A DNA stretch of 64,000 bases from the NCBI GenBank assembly GCA_024743115.1, contig JANSXC010000003.1:186001-250000 (forward strand), read 5' to 3'. Numbering within the stretch: position 1 is the first letter of the stretch; every line of letters begins with the position of its first letter. The position numbers and the translations under genes are program-made. Below the pieces are notes generated by a model. The model was not told the DNA's origin. It did no database searches and worked only from the letters and a program-made list of their open reading frames with translations. This document shows positions 18,287 to 27,816 of this stretch, one piece after another. The stretch comes from a bacterium. Lineage in GTDB: Bacteria > Planctomycetota > UBA1135 > UBA2386.

Positions 18287-20311
18287 ATGAGCTTCAACCA
18301 CCAAGGCCGCACGATCTCCAAGGTCGGCGTGATCGGATCGGGCCAGATCGGCCCCGATATCGCCCTCTACTTCTCCAAGGTCCTCAGCCCGTTCGGGGTG
18401 CAGACCGTCGTCGTCGATGTCAGCGACGACGCCCTGCAAAAGGGCAAAAGCAAGCTCGAACGCAAGGTGCAGAAGGGCGTCGAGACCGGCGCGTTCTCAC
18501 CCGAGCAGCAGGCCCAGATGGTCTCCGCCGTCACGTTCACGAGCGACTACGACGCGCTGAGCGGCGCGGACCTCGTCGTCGAGGCCGCAACGGAGAACAA
18601 GGAACTCAAGGCGAAGATCTTCGGCCAGGTCGAAGGCCTCGCCGCGCCCGATGCGATCCTCGTGAGCAACAGCTCGCACCTCGAACCCGAGGTCATCTTC
18701 GCCAACGCGCAGAAGAAAGATCGCACCGGCGTCGTCCACTACTTCTTCCCGGCCGAGCGCAACCTGCTCGTCGAAGTCGTGCCCGGCAAGGACACGGCCG
18801 ACGCGACCACACGCTGGCTGCTGTCGTTCTACGAAGCGATCGGCAAGGTGCCGATCCCGGTCAAGTCACGCTACGGCTACGCGCTCGACCCGGTGTTCGA
18901 AGGACTGTTCTTCGCCTGTGCGCTGCTCGGCGAAGCCGGTATCGGCACGACCAAGGAGATCGACGTCGTCTGCAAGAAGACGTTCCGCATGGGGGTCGGC
19001 TCGTTCACCGCGATGAATCTCACGGGCGGCAACCCGATCACCGCGGTCGGCCTCGACAACTACACGAGCAAGATCAACAGCTGGTATCACACGCCGCAGT
19101 CGCTCAAGGACAAGGTCGCCAACAACGAGAACTGGGACGTCCCGGCGCGCGGCGAGAAGGTCGAGGTCGCCGACGACCTCGCCGCGAAGATCCGCGACAG
19201 TCTGCTCGGCGCGTACTTCGGCATCTGCGGCGAAATCGTCGATGCGGGCCTGATCTCGGTCGCGGATTTCAACATGGGGCTCGAGATCGGGCTCGACATG
19301 AAGCCTGCGTTCGCGTTCATGAACGAGCTCGGCACGGCGAAGGCGCTCGAACTCGTCAAGGCCTACGCAGCGAACAACCCCGGGTTCCCGGTGCCGAAGT
19401 GCATCGCGGAGCACGGCGCCGACAACCGCCCGTTCGACATCCCCGTCGTGCTGCGTGAGGATCGCGACGGCATCGCGGTGCTGACGATCCGGCGGCCCAA
19501 GGTGCTCAACGCGCTCGATCAGAGCGTCTTCGCCGAGATCCAGACGCGCTTCGAGGAGTGCGACAAGGATCCGAACGTGCAGGGCATCGTTCTCACCGGC
19601 TTCGGCAAGAAGGCGTTCGTGAGCGGCGCGGATGTCAATTTCCTCGCCAAGATCGAGAACCCCGAGCACGGCGAGCAGACCTCCCGCACCTCGCAGCTCT
19701 GCGTCGATGCGGTCCAGGCCGTGCAGAAGCCGACGGTCGCGGCGCTCAACGGCCTCGCGTTCGGCGGCGGTATCGAGACCGCGATGGCGTGTGAAGCGCG
19801 CATCGCGCTCGCCGGCCTCAAGGTGCTGGCCGGTCAGCCCGAGGCCAACCTCGGCATCATCCCGGGTGCTGGTGGTTCGCAGCGACTGCCGCGCATAGTC
19901 GGTATCGAACGCGCCGCTGCGATGATGCGCACGACGCGGCCGATCGGCTCCGACAAGGCGCTGGAGTACGGCCTCGTGCGCGAGCTCGTCGAGAGCGGGC
20001 TCGTCGATCGCGCCGTCGCAATCTGCCGCGACATGGCCGATGGCAAGGCCGAGCGCTCACGTATGAGCACCGAGCCGATGGCGGACGTGCCGGGCGCGCT
20101 GCCCGACGTCGACATCCGGCACCTGAGCAAGAAGGTCGACGAGATCCTCTGCAAGGCGATCCTCGGCGGTGCGAAACTGCCGCTCGCTGAGGCGATCCCG
20201 TTCGAGGCAAAGTGCTTCGGCGAGGTCTGCGGCACCGAGGACATGCGCATCGGCGTCGAGAACTTCCTGAAGAACGGCCCGAAGGCGAAGGCCGAGTTCG
20301 TTCACAGGTAG
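18287..20311 (+). CDS. 3-hydroxyacyl-CoA dehydrogenase / enoyl-CoA hydratase fusion, dehydrogenase first
   Basis: 674 residues from ATG 18287. N-terminal NAD-binding fold with VGVIGSGQIG (14-22), then the 3HCDH helical domain (GYALDPVFEGLFFACALLGEAG). From about residue 388 an enoyl-CoA hydratase domain: LTIRRPKVLNALD, SGADVNFLA, AALNGLAFGGGIETAMACEARIA and GQPEANLGIIPGAGG, with both catalytic-type Glu positions and the oxyanion Gly-rich loop. It should hydrate crotonyl-like enoyl-CoAs and oxidise the 3-hydroxyacyl-CoA. The order is opposite to FadB/FadJ and matches bifunctional enzymes known from archaea. No thiolase or acyl-CoA dehydrogenase is nearby. Confidence 0.88.
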   Translation: MSFNHQGRTISKVGVIGSGQIGPDIALYFSKVLSPFGVQTVVVDVSDDALQKGKSKLERKVQKGVETGAFSPEQQAQMVSAVTFTSDYDALSGADLVVEAATENKELKAKIFGQVEGLAAPDAILVSNSSHLEPEVIFANAQKKDRTGVVHYFFPAERNLLVEVVPGKDTADATTRWLLSFYEAIGKVPIPVKSRYGYALDPVFEGLFFACALLGEAGIGTTKEIDVVCKKTFRMGVGSFTAMNLTGGNPITAVGLDNYTSKINSWYHTPQSLKDKVANNENWDVPARGEKVEVADDLAAKIRDSLLGAYFGICGEIVDAGLISVADFNMGLEIGLDMKPAFAFMNELGTAKALELVKAYAANNPGFPVPKCIAEHGADNRPFDIPVVLREDRDGIAVLTIRRPKVLNALDQSVFAEIQTRFEECDKDPNVQGIVLTGFGKKAFVSGADVNFLAKIENPEHGEQTSRTSQLCVDAVQAVQKPTVAALNGLAFGGGIETAMACEARIALAGLKVLAGQPEANLGIIPGAGGSQRLPRIVGIERAAAMMRTTRPIGSDKALEYGLVRELVESGLVDRAVAICRDMADGKAERSRMSTEPMADVPGALPDVDIRHLSKKVDEILCKAILGGAKLPLAEAIPFEAKCFGEVCGTEDMRIGVENFLKNGPKAKAEFVHR

Positions 20312-20316
20312 TGGCT

Positions 20317-20337
20317 GCCGGCCGGTTCTCGGCCGGC
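20317..20337 (+). terminator. Hairpin 3' of the fusion enzyme gene
   Basis: Perfect 8-bp stem GCCGGCCG / CGGCCGGC with loop GTTCT, starting 5 bases after the stop. No T-run follows, so it would be a weak or Rho-assisted terminator or an mRNA 3' stabiliser. Confidence 0.45.
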
Positions 20338-20475
20338 CCCCGGCTCGTTTACGCCACGCCGAAGCATTATCTCTGGTGCCGTCCCCGCCCGGCCCCACGA
20401 CGAAGGGCGGCAAGCAGCCCTTCTGCTGCTCACCGCCAAAGCGGACCGTTCGGTCGGGTGGGAAACGCCAAGACC

Positions 20476-21177
20476 CTATCGGGACTTGATTTGCGTGACC
20501 TTGCTCGCCTGGACACCGCCGCTCGAGCTGATCACGACGCCCTGGGCGTAGAACTCGTCGGGGAAGCGGTAGTCACTCGGGATGCTCAGCGACAGCGCCG
20601 GAGCGAGGTCACCGAAGCCGAGCACGGCGGTGTCCCAGAGCAGCCAGGGGTAGTCCTGGATCATCTGCCGCGTGTCCGGCGACAGCGAGATCACGATGAC
20701 GCCGCACTGCCCGATCGCCTTCGTCTCGGAGGAGCTGAGCTCGAACTGGACGCCGCGATCCGTGGTCTCCGCCTGGAGGCGGACGCGGTCGGCGTCGCTC
20801 AGAAGCTGGTCGCTGCCGTCGGACCTGGCTGGGATCGGACCGTCCCCGCCCGGGTCGCCCTGGATCTGCGCAGTGCGTTGATCCGGACCGAGCTTTCGGT
20901 CGGAGCCGTCGGCTCGCTCGCTCGACCGGGCACCGACCTCTTCACGGGCTCGGGCGGCGGCCTTGGCGTCCCAATTGCGTTCGTCGCTGCCGTCGGGCTT
21001 GCTCGGGATCGGCCCGTCCTGGCCGGGGAACCCCTGGATCTGCTGCGCGGCGCGCTCGTCCGCCGACAGCCTCTGGTCCCCGACGTTCAGCTGGCGGCCG
21101 TCTTGTGCCATGGCGGCGCCGGTCAGGGTCAGGGTGACGATGGCGGCCAGGAACTGCTTGTTGGAGAAGTGCTTCAT
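20476..21177 (-). CDS. Secreted protein with an internal duplicated PGxDGPIP motif
   Basis: 233 residues with a signal peptide (AAIVTLTLTGAAMAQ). Two copies of a short module occur: IQGFPGQDGPIPSKPDGSD and IQGDPGGDGPIPARSDGSD, each followed by an acidic DA-containing segment, at about 47-70 and 104-128. The C-terminal 90 residues look like a compact beta domain (GVIVISLSPDTRQ, PALSLSIPSDYRFPDEFYAQGVVIS). Function unknown; an exported matrix or surface protein is plausible. It is divergent from rtcB. Confidence 0.6.
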   Translation of the reverse strand: MKHFSNKQFLAAIVTLTLTGAAMAQDGRQLNVGDQRLSADERAAQQIQGFPGQDGPIPSKPDGSDERNWDAKAAARAREEVGARSSERADGSDRKLGPDQRTAQIQGDPGGDGPIPARSDGSDQLLSDADRVRLQAETTDRGVQFELSSSETKAIGQCGVIVISLSPDTRQMIQDYPWLLWDTAVLGFGDLAPALSLSIPSDYRFPDEFYAQGVVISSSGGVQASKVTQIKSR

Positions 21178-21229
21178 CGGATTGCCTTGTGTCGGTTTGG
21201 TTCAGGTTTCGTTGGTTGCTGCGGTCGAA

Positions 21230-21301
21230 CGGCCGCTGTTGCCCGAGCCCCGCGAGTCGCGGGTGGATCACGTCACGAAAAACCGCGAATCTCTGCGGCC
21301 G
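21230..21301 (+). promoter_or_regulatory. Structured leader ending on the rtcB start codon
   Basis: CGGCCGC (21230-21236) can pair with GCGGCCG (21295-21301), whose last base is the G of the GTG start. Inside lies CCCGCGA / TCGCGGG (21249-21263). If formed, the outer stem would bury the start codon. Pairing was read by eye; no energy was computed. Confidence 0.35.
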
Positions 21302-22524
21302 TGACCGACCGCTACGTGGAGCTACCGACCGCCGGCGCCCCGATCCGGGCCTGGATCGACGGCGTCCACGCCGACGAGAACGCGCTCCAGCAACTGCGGA
21401 ACGTCGCCGCGCTGCCGATCGTCCACCACCACATAGCCGCGATGCCGGACGTGCACTGGGGCATCGGGGCCACCGTCGGCAGCGTGATCCCGACCCGCGG
21501 CGCGATCATTCCGGCGGCCGTCGGCGTCGACATCGGCTGCGGCATGATGGCCGTGCGCACCTCGTTGAACGCGAGCGACCTGCCCGACCACCTCGGCGGT
21601 CTGCGGTCGGCGATCGAACGCGCGGTGCCGCACGGCCGCACGGACGGCGGCGGGCGCGGCGACCGCGGCAGCTGGTCGAACGTTCCCGCGCCCGCCGAGA
21701 ACGCCTGGAAGAAGATGCGCGCGGAGTATCAGCAGCTCGTCGAGCGCCATCCGCGACTCGACCGCGGCCGCACCGCGCAGCACCTCGGCACGCTCGGAAC
21801 CGGCAACCACTTCATCGAGGTCTGCCTCGACGAAGCCGACCGGGTCTGGGTGATGCTGCACAGCGGCTCGCGTGGCGTCGGCAACCGCATCGGCATGTAC
21901 TTCATCGATCTGGCGAAGAAGGACATGAAACGCCACATCCAGAACCTGCCGGACAAGGACCTCGCCTACTTCACCGAAGGCAGCGAACACTTCGACGACT
22001 ATGTGTTCGCCGTGGGCTGGGCTCAGCGCTTCGCGCGCCGAAACCGCGATCTGATGATGCAGGCCGTGCTGGCAGCGATGGCGCGGGCCAAGGACCTGCC
22101 CAAGTTCACCTACGGCGAAGTCGCGGTGAACTGCCACCACAACTACGTGCAGGAAGAAGAGCACTTCGGCGCCGCGGTCTTCGTGACGCGCAAGGGCGCG
22201 GTGCGCGCGGCCAAAGACGACCTCGGCATCATCCCGGGGTCCATGGGCGCGCGGTCCTACATCGTGCGCGGGAAAGGCAACCCACAGAGCTTCCATTCGT
22301 GCAGCCACGGCGCTGGCCGCGTGATGTCGCGCAACGCGGCGAAGAAGCGCTATTCGGTCGCCGATCACGAAGCGGCAACTGCCGGCGTCGAATGCCGCAA
22401 GGACGCCGGCGTGATCGACGAGACACCGATGGCCTACAAGAACATCGACGCCGTCATGGCCGCGCAGGACGATCTGGTCGAGGTCGTGCACACGCTCAAA
22501 CAAGTGATCTGCGTCAAAGGGTGA
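21301..22524 (+). CDS. rtcB: RNA-splicing ligase RtcB
   Basis: 407 residues from GTG 21301. RtcB joins RNA 2',3'-cyclic phosphate or 3'-phosphate ends to 5'-OH ends using GTP and Mn2+. Visible motifs: VGVDIGCGM with metal-binding Cys80, GTGNHFIEV, HSGSRGVGN, YGEVAVNCHHNYV, and FHSCSHGAGR with His336, the residue guanylylated in the family. The length fits the shorter bacterial RtcB group. The stop overlaps the GTG of the acyltransferase gene, so the two are one unit. No RtcR or archease gene is adjacent. Confidence 0.95.
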   Translation: MTDRYVELPTAGAPIRAWIDGVHADENALQQLRNVAALPIVHHHIAAMPDVHWGIGATVGSVIPTRGAIIPAAVGVDIGCGMMAVRTSLNASDLPDHLGGLRSAIERAVPHGRTDGGGRGDRGSWSNVPAPAENAWKKMRAEYQQLVERHPRLDRGRTAQHLGTLGTGNHFIEVCLDEADRVWVMLHSGSRGVGNRIGMYFIDLAKKDMKRHIQNLPDKDLAYFTEGSEHFDDYVFAVGWAQRFARRNRDLMMQAVLAAMARAKDLPKFTYGEVAVNCHHNYVQEEEHFGAAVFVTRKGAVRAAKDDLGIIPGSMGARSYIVRGKGNPQSFHSCSHGAGRVMSRNAAKKRYSVADHEAATAGVECRKDAGVIDETPMAYKNIDAVMAAQDDLVEVVHTLKQVICVKG

Positions 22525-23603
22525 CCGATCGCCCACGACATCTGCCGGTCCTCGACGGCCTGCGCGCGATCGCGGTCCTGCTCGTGCTCTGGAGCCACGT
22601 CACCACGAAGACGCCGGGCTATCCGCAGTGGCTGCTGACCCTCCGCACGCTGATCGGCCCCGGCGGCATGGGCGTCGAGATCTTCTTCGTGCTCAGCGGC
22701 TTCCTGATCACGCGTATCCTGATGGCCGAGCGCGAGAACGAACGCCCCGTGCGCTGGTTCTTGCTGCGCCGCGTGCTCCGCATCTTCCCGATCTACTACC
22801 TGCTGCTGGTCGTGATGCTCGTCGTCGACCCGCGGCCCGAGATCGGCTGGTGCGCGGTCTACCTCTCGAACGTCATCACGATCACGGACCCTGCGCGCGA
22901 CTTCCCGCTGCAGCACACCTGGTCGCTCTGCGTCGAAGAACACTTCTACCTGCTCTGGCCACTCGTCGTCGCGTTCTCCAGACCCGGACGACCCGCGCGC
23001 ATCCTCGTCTGGTTCGCGATGCCAGCGGCGCTCGGCGCCGCGCTGCTCGTCGGCTTCTACGGGCAGTTGCAGCACGCCCACGTGACGACGCAGCACTGCT
23101 CGCCGATCCGCTTCTTCAGCCTCGGCGCCGGCTGCCTGCTCGCGTACGCCGAACCGAGCATCCGGGCGCGCCCGTGGCGCTGGGCCGGCGTCGCGTCGCT
23201 GCTGCTCATCCCGGCCTTCCTGGCCAACAACATCGTGCAGTTCGTCCTGCTGCCACACTGGCTGGAGCTGCGCGGCGGCCCCCTGTTACCGCTGCAGGCG
23301 GGCCCGGCCCTGTGGCTCGTCGGGGCCAGCTCCCTTGCCACGAGCCTCCTGCTGTTCTGCCTCGTCGCGGGCCACCAGCGCTGGTCCCCGCTACGGATCC
23401 TGACCTGGGCACCGCTCCGTGGCATCGGCCGAATCAGCTATGGCATCTACCTTTACCACCTGCCGATCTTCCACGCCTGGCTCCGCCCCGAGCCCTCCGG
23501 CTGGCGCGTGATTGTGGTCGTAACTACCACGATTGCGGTCGCTAGTGCGTCTTACTGGATCGTCGAACGCCCGCTTCTGCGATACGGTAGCAAGCTGCGC
23601 TGA
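22521..23603 (+). CDS. OafA/YrhL-type membrane acyltransferase
   Basis: 360 residues starting at GTG 22521 within a GTGA overlap with rtcB. LDGLRAIAVLLVLWSH (11-26) carries the conserved acyltransferase-3 His; FFVLSGFLITRIL, FLLRRVLRIFPIYYLL and HTWSLCVEEHFYLLWP follow in the usual order, with about ten predicted membrane helices and a C-terminal YGIYLYHLPIF. The family O-acetylates or acylates surface polysaccharide or lipid. Its coupling to rtcB has no obvious functional reason. Confidence 0.88.
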   Translation: MTDRPRHLPVLDGLRAIAVLLVLWSHVTTKTPGYPQWLLTLRTLIGPGGMGVEIFFVLSGFLITRILMAERENERPVRWFLLRRVLRIFPIYYLLLVVMLVVDPRPEIGWCAVYLSNVITITDPARDFPLQHTWSLCVEEHFYLLWPLVVAFSRPGRPARILVWFAMPAALGAALLVGFYGQLQHAHVTTQHCSPIRFFSLGAGCLLAYAEPSIRARPWRWAGVASLLLIPAFLANNIVQFVLLPHWLELRGGPLLPLQAGPALWLVGASSLATSLLLFCLVAGHQRWSPLRILTWAPLRGIGRISYGIYLYHLPIFHAWLRPEPSGWRVIVVVTTTIAVASASYWIVERPLLRYGSKLR

Positions 23604-23630
23604 CAGCCCCTCAGCGCCCCGACCCGATCG

Positions 23631-25301
23631 ATGAAACTCTCCCACCTCGCCGTCGGTGTCCTGGCCCTTCTCGTACTTGGCAGCCCAGCCCTCGGGCAGT
23701 CCAGGAAGAAGAAGAGCAAGGAGCCTGAAGCACCCGATCCGTACCAGCAGGCCCTCGAGAAGTACGAGGAGTACATCAAACGCGACCCGTTCAAGCATCA
23801 CACGGAGGGTCGCACGACGCTCGCGAACACGCGTGATACGCGCGGGCTCGCAACGCTCGCGGCCGACTACGCGAAGCCGCACGCCTACGATGAGTACACG
23901 CGCTACACGCTGACCCACCTGATCGCGAAGAACTTCAACCGCGACGAGTTCCTGCCGCAGCTGAAGTCGATGCGTGCAGAGTTCGACGAAGAAGTCGACA
24001 TGTGGATGTGGGTGCGCTTCCTGACAATCCAGATCGATCGCGAGAACGACGAGGAGGCGATCAAGATCGCGACGACGGCCAAGAAGTACCTGCACCGCGC
24101 CGCCGCGATCCTCGCGCTCGGGCGGTCACGCGACGGGCGCATCAAGGACGCGATCGTGCAGAACTGCGTCGAGTTCCCACGCAAGGCGTCGGACCGCTGC
24201 GCGATTCTCGGCGCGATGGCCGGCGCGCTGCACGCCGACCGCAAGCAGGTCAACGATCCCGACTACCGCGCGGCGCTCACGGCCTACATCGGCCTGCTCG
24301 ATCCCAAGCTCGGCCTGACGCACGTCTCGAAGATCCAGATGTCACGCCACCTGCAGTGGATCCTCGACGGCCCCGCGCTGTTCGTGAACCCGGAGCCATG
24401 GCTAGAGATCCTCAGCCGCGGACAGGTGAAGAAGAAGAAGAAGAAGTACGAGACCAGCGCGACACCGTCCTTCTTCGGTATCGAGACCTTCGGCGAGCGA
24501 TTCTGCTACGTGATCGACATGTCGGACACGATGTGCCAGAAGATCGATCCGAGCGCCAAGCCCGACAACGTGCCGATCACGGGCCGCAAACGCCCGAAGC
24601 GCAAGAAGGGCTTCGTGCCGTCCGAATCGGACCTGCCGTGGAACCTGATCGAGACCCGCTGGGACCTCGCACGCGAGCAGCTGCGTATCTCGTTGCTGCG
24701 ACTGACCGACGACAAGTGGTTCAGCGTGATCTGGTTCGGTGACAAGGCCGGCACGCTGAAGAGCTGCAAGGGCCTGATCCGCGCCACGAAGCGCAACGTC
24801 GACCGCGTCATTGCCGAACTCGATTCGATCGAGCCGGATCCGGCGGTCGAAGGTAGAGCGCCACATGGAGTCCTGCGCGGCAAGACGAATCTTCATGGTG
24901 GCCTGCAGCTGGCATTCGGCCTCTCGAAGAAGGGGTTCGTCGAGGAGTACGGCTACGTTCACCCCAAGGTCCTGACCGAAGGGTGCGACACGATCTTCCT
25001 GCTCTCTGATGGCGCCCCGTCGTGGGATACGTTCGAGAAGAAGGCGATCAACTACGATCAGGAAGAGGGCGTCGAGTCCACCGAGTATTCCAACAACCGG
25101 CAGGTGACCTCTCACATGAACTACGCCGGCCCCTACGTGGGTCAGGATTGGCTCGAAGAGGACGTCGAGCGGATGAACGCTTTCCGCCGCATCCGCATGC
25201 ACTGTGTCGGCCTCGGTGAAGCCAATATGAGCCTGCTCAAGGGCCTCGCAAAGATGGGGAACGGCAAGTGGTTCTCCATGGGTGCCAAGAAGAAGAAGTA
25301 G
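23631..25301 (+). CDS. Secreted VWA-domain protein
   Basis: 556 residues: signal peptide (LAVGVLALLVLGSPALG), a basic linker, a helical HEAT-like region (about 60-240), then a von Willebrand A domain from about 285. The MIDAS is partly kept: DMSDT (DxSxT form), TNLHGG supplying the second Thr, and LSDGAPS supplying the Asp. A Lys run (KKKKKK) precedes the VWA domain and another ends the protein. VWA domains bind protein partners via Mg2+. No MoxR ATPase is adjacent. Confidence 0.75.
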   Translation: MKLSHLAVGVLALLVLGSPALGQSRKKKSKEPEAPDPYQQALEKYEEYIKRDPFKHHTEGRTTLANTRDTRGLATLAADYAKPHAYDEYTRYTLTHLIAKNFNRDEFLPQLKSMRAEFDEEVDMWMWVRFLTIQIDRENDEEAIKIATTAKKYLHRAAAILALGRSRDGRIKDAIVQNCVEFPRKASDRCAILGAMAGALHADRKQVNDPDYRAALTAYIGLLDPKLGLTHVSKIQMSRHLQWILDGPALFVNPEPWLEILSRGQVKKKKKKYETSATPSFFGIETFGERFCYVIDMSDTMCQKIDPSAKPDNVPITGRKRPKRKKGFVPSESDLPWNLIETRWDLAREQLRISLLRLTDDKWFSVIWFGDKAGTLKSCKGLIRATKRNVDRVIAELDSIEPDPAVEGRAPHGVLRGKTNLHGGLQLAFGLSKKGFVEEYGYVHPKVLTEGCDTIFLLSDGAPSWDTFEKKAINYDQEEGVESTEYSNNRQVTSHMNYAGPYVGQDWLEEDVERMNAFRRIRMHCVGLGEANMSLLKGLAKMGNGKWFSMGAKKKK

Positions 25302-25360
25302 CGCAGCCCACGGTTTCTCGCGCGCCGGGGCTACTAAGCGGTGCGCGTACTCCTTACACC

Positions 25361-26431
25361 ATGCCAACCTCCCAACGATCGCTCGCTCTTCTGGCGCTCC
25401 TCGCCGTAGCCACCGCACTAACCGCCCAGACCACGGTCACGCTGCCGTGCATCAAGGATAACACGCTCTACGAGGACGCGACCGGCAGCCTCAGCAACGG
25501 CGCGGGCGTCGCGCTGTTCGTCGGCGTCACGGGTCAGGCCACGACGCCGCGACGCCGCGCCCTGCTGCAGTTCGACGTCGCCGGCAACGTGCCGGCGGGC
25601 TCGTTGATCGTGAACGCCGAGCTGCGCATCGCCGTGATCCAGAGCGCGTTCAACGGCGCACTCGACGTAACCGGGCATCGCGTGCTCGCCAACTGGGGCG
25701 AAGGCCCCTCCGTCGCACCGGGCGGCGGCGGCGGCGGTGGACCCGCCGCGACCGGCGATGCGACCTGGCTGCATCGCACGTTGCCGAGCCCGCTGTGGGC
25801 CAACGCGGGTGGGGACTACGTCGCGGCGGCGAGCTGCACGCTGACGACCCAGCCCCTCGGCATCGCCGCGTCGACGCCGAGCAGCGCGCTCGTTCTGGAC
25901 GTGCAAGACTGGCTCGACAGCCCGACGGCCAACCACGGCCTGCTGCTGCGCACGAACGAATCGACGTCGGGTCAGTCCCGCAAGCTCGACTCACGCGAGA
26001 CCACGACCGGCACGGCACCGAGCCTCGTCGTGACGTATCTGCTCCCGAGCCAGACCACGACCTGGGGCACCGGCTGCACCGTAGGGGCCGGGCCCTACCA
26101 GTACAGCTACAGCGGCGCCGCCCAGTCGGGCACGACGATGCAGCTCGTGCACACCAACGGCCCTGCCAACCAGCTCGCCGCCAACTTCCTCGCGCTGGAG
26201 CTCAACATCGCGGGCGTGGCGCTGCCCCCGGGATGCTCGATCTACCTGCCGCTCGGCCCCGGCATCGTCTCACACAGCGTGGTGAGCCTCGACGCGGCGG
26301 GCGCGGCATCGACGCCACTCGTGATCCCGAACGGCTTTCCCGGCCTTCGCATCTACGCGCAAGCCGCCGCACTCGCGCCGACACCGGTGGGCTGGGTGCT
26401 GAGCAACGCCGCGATCGCGTTCGTGCAGTAG
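25361..26431 (+). CDS. Secreted DNRLRE-type domain protein
   Basis: 356 residues from ATG 25361; this start gives a proper signal peptide (SLALLALLAVATALTAQ). The mature N-terminus, DNTLYED...SNGAGVALFVG, RRALLQFDV and PAGSLIVNAELRI, then WLDSPTANHGLLL, fits the DNRLRE (CBM96-like) carbohydrate-associated domain. A Gly run (GGGGGGG near 153-160) sits in a loop. The last 110 residues form a separate beta domain (GTGCTVGAG...FPGLRIYAQAAAL) that is also seen as an exported C-terminal module in planctomycete proteins. Probably extracellular. Confidence 0.7.
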   Translation: MPTSQRSLALLALLAVATALTAQTTVTLPCIKDNTLYEDATGSLSNGAGVALFVGVTGQATTPRRRALLQFDVAGNVPAGSLIVNAELRIAVIQSAFNGALDVTGHRVLANWGEGPSVAPGGGGGGGPAATGDATWLHRTLPSPLWANAGGDYVAAASCTLTTQPLGIAASTPSSALVLDVQDWLDSPTANHGLLLRTNESTSGQSRKLDSRETTTGTAPSLVVTYLLPSQTTTWGTGCTVGAGPYQYSYSGAAQSGTTMQLVHTNGPANQLAANFLALELNIAGVALPPGCSIYLPLGPGIVSHSVVSLDAAGAASTPLVIPNGFPGLRIYAQAAALAPTPVGWVLSNAAIAFVQ

Positions 26432-26463
26432 GCAACAGGGCGCTGCGGGCGGCGCGCTGGCGA

Positions 26464-27714
26464 CTACGGCGCGGTAACGACGAGCCGAGTCTGCTCGCTG
26501 TCGAAGCCCTGCACCGCGAACGCGCTCTCGCCGTCCTCGCCGCGCACTTCGAACTGCACCGGCCCCGAAGCCAGCGACACCTCGGCCCAACCGTCATCAT
26601 CGGCGCGAGCCACGCCGCTACGGGTGCCGGCGAACAGCACGGCGACGTAGGCCTTGCCGACCGGTGAGCCGTTCTCACGGCAGACCTGAACCTTGCGCGA
26701 CTGCAGCGGCTCGAGCTTCAGCTCACATTCGGCCACGTCGCCATCCAGCATCACTTCCTGGCTGCGGCCGACGCGGCCAGTCCAGGGGTGCGGCCGCACT
26801 TCGTAGCGCCCGGCCGCGAGTCCGCGCAGCTGGAAACGACCACTCGTGCCGGACTCGCACACGCGCGTGACACCGTCACCCGCGACGAGAACCGGCGCGC
26901 CTTCGACCGGGTTGCCGTCGCTGTCACGCAACAGGCCTCGGATCGCGCCACCCGGAGCGGCGACGAGTTCGGGCAACGGCACGACGCCGTGATCGCGACC
27001 GAGCTTCAACGCCGCTGAACGTGCAGCGGCGTCGATCGCAGGATCGTGCACGAGCAACGTCGTCTCGGGCCGATACAGCGGCAGTGAGTAGCGCCCGATC
27101 TCGTCGGTGCGACTCCAGAGTCCGGAACCGAGCGCCGTGACGTAGGCGCCGGCGAGCGGCTCACCCAGATTGTTGCGCACGGTGCCTTCGCCGGTCAGCA
27201 CCGGCGCCGTCGCGACGGCGGGTTTCTGATCCCACGGCGCGGCCGGCTCGAGCTGCACGACGAGCGGATCGGGCGAGTTGAGCGCCGCCCGCAGCCAGCG
27301 CGGGCTGTGGCCGTCGCCGCGCACCCAGAGGTCGGCGAAGTTCGCATCGGGCAGCACGATCTCGAAGCGCCCTTCGGCGTCGGTCGTCACGACGGCGCCC
27401 TTCTGCTTCGTGCTCGCGGCCGCCGATGCTTCGACTTCGGCCTGCGCAACTGCGTAGCCGAGTGCATCGAGCACCCGTCCCTTGACGACGACCATCGCCG
27501 CTGTGCGCTTGGGCGCCGGCGCCTTGGCTCGCACCACGGGGGCGGGAACGCGCTGCCCGGTCTTCGGCCGGGTTTTCGGTTTGGTGATCGATGCTTCCGA
27601 CTTCGCGACAGAAGTCGGCGAGCGCTTGCCGTCGATCCGCAGATCGCCACGCGCCACGAACGCCGAAACGACGATCACCGCGCACAGCGCGACGAGGGCC
27701 GAAGGACGTCTCAT
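26464..27714 (-). CDS. Exported protein with carboxypeptidase-regulatory-like domains
   Basis: About 416 residues. The start is uncertain: ATG 27714 (MRRPSALVALCAVIVV) gives a tidy signal or anchor, with further in-frame starts up to 27756. After a basic Lys/Pro linker come at least three transthyretin-like repeats: VKGRVLDALGYAVAQAEVE...DAEGRFEIVLP, GTVRNNLGEPLAGAYV...EIGRYSLPL and IRGLLRDSDGNPVEGAPVLV...SGRFQLRGLAAGRYEV. No enzymatic motif was seen. Likely a periplasmic or surface structural protein, similar in plan to the protein at 4615-6480. Confidence 0.65.
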   Translation of the reverse strand: MRRPSALVALCAVIVVSAFVARGDLRIDGKRSPTSVAKSEASITKPKTRPKTGQRVPAPVVRAKAPAPKRTAAMVVVKGRVLDALGYAVAQAEVEASAAASTKQKGAVVTTDAEGRFEIVLPDANFADLWVRGDGHSPRWLRAALNSPDPLVVQLEPAAPWDQKPAVATAPVLTGEGTVRNNLGEPLAGAYVTALGSGLWSRTDEIGRYSLPLYRPETTLLVHDPAIDAAARSAALKLGRDHGVVPLPELVAAPGGAIRGLLRDSDGNPVEGAPVLVAGDGVTRVCESGTSGRFQLRGLAAGRYEVRPHPWTGRVGRSQEVMLDGDVAECELKLEPLQSRKVQVCRENGSPVGKAYVAVLFAGTRSGVARADDDGWAEVSLASGPVQFEVRGEDGESAFAVQGFDSEQTRLVVTAP

Positions 27715-27816
27715 CAGGACACCGATCATGCAGGGCATCTTAGCAAAGATCCCCAATCGCTCGCTGTGCCAATCGCAAGGCAGTTCGCCCGCCAGCGCGG
27801 CAGCACCAAGATCCGC

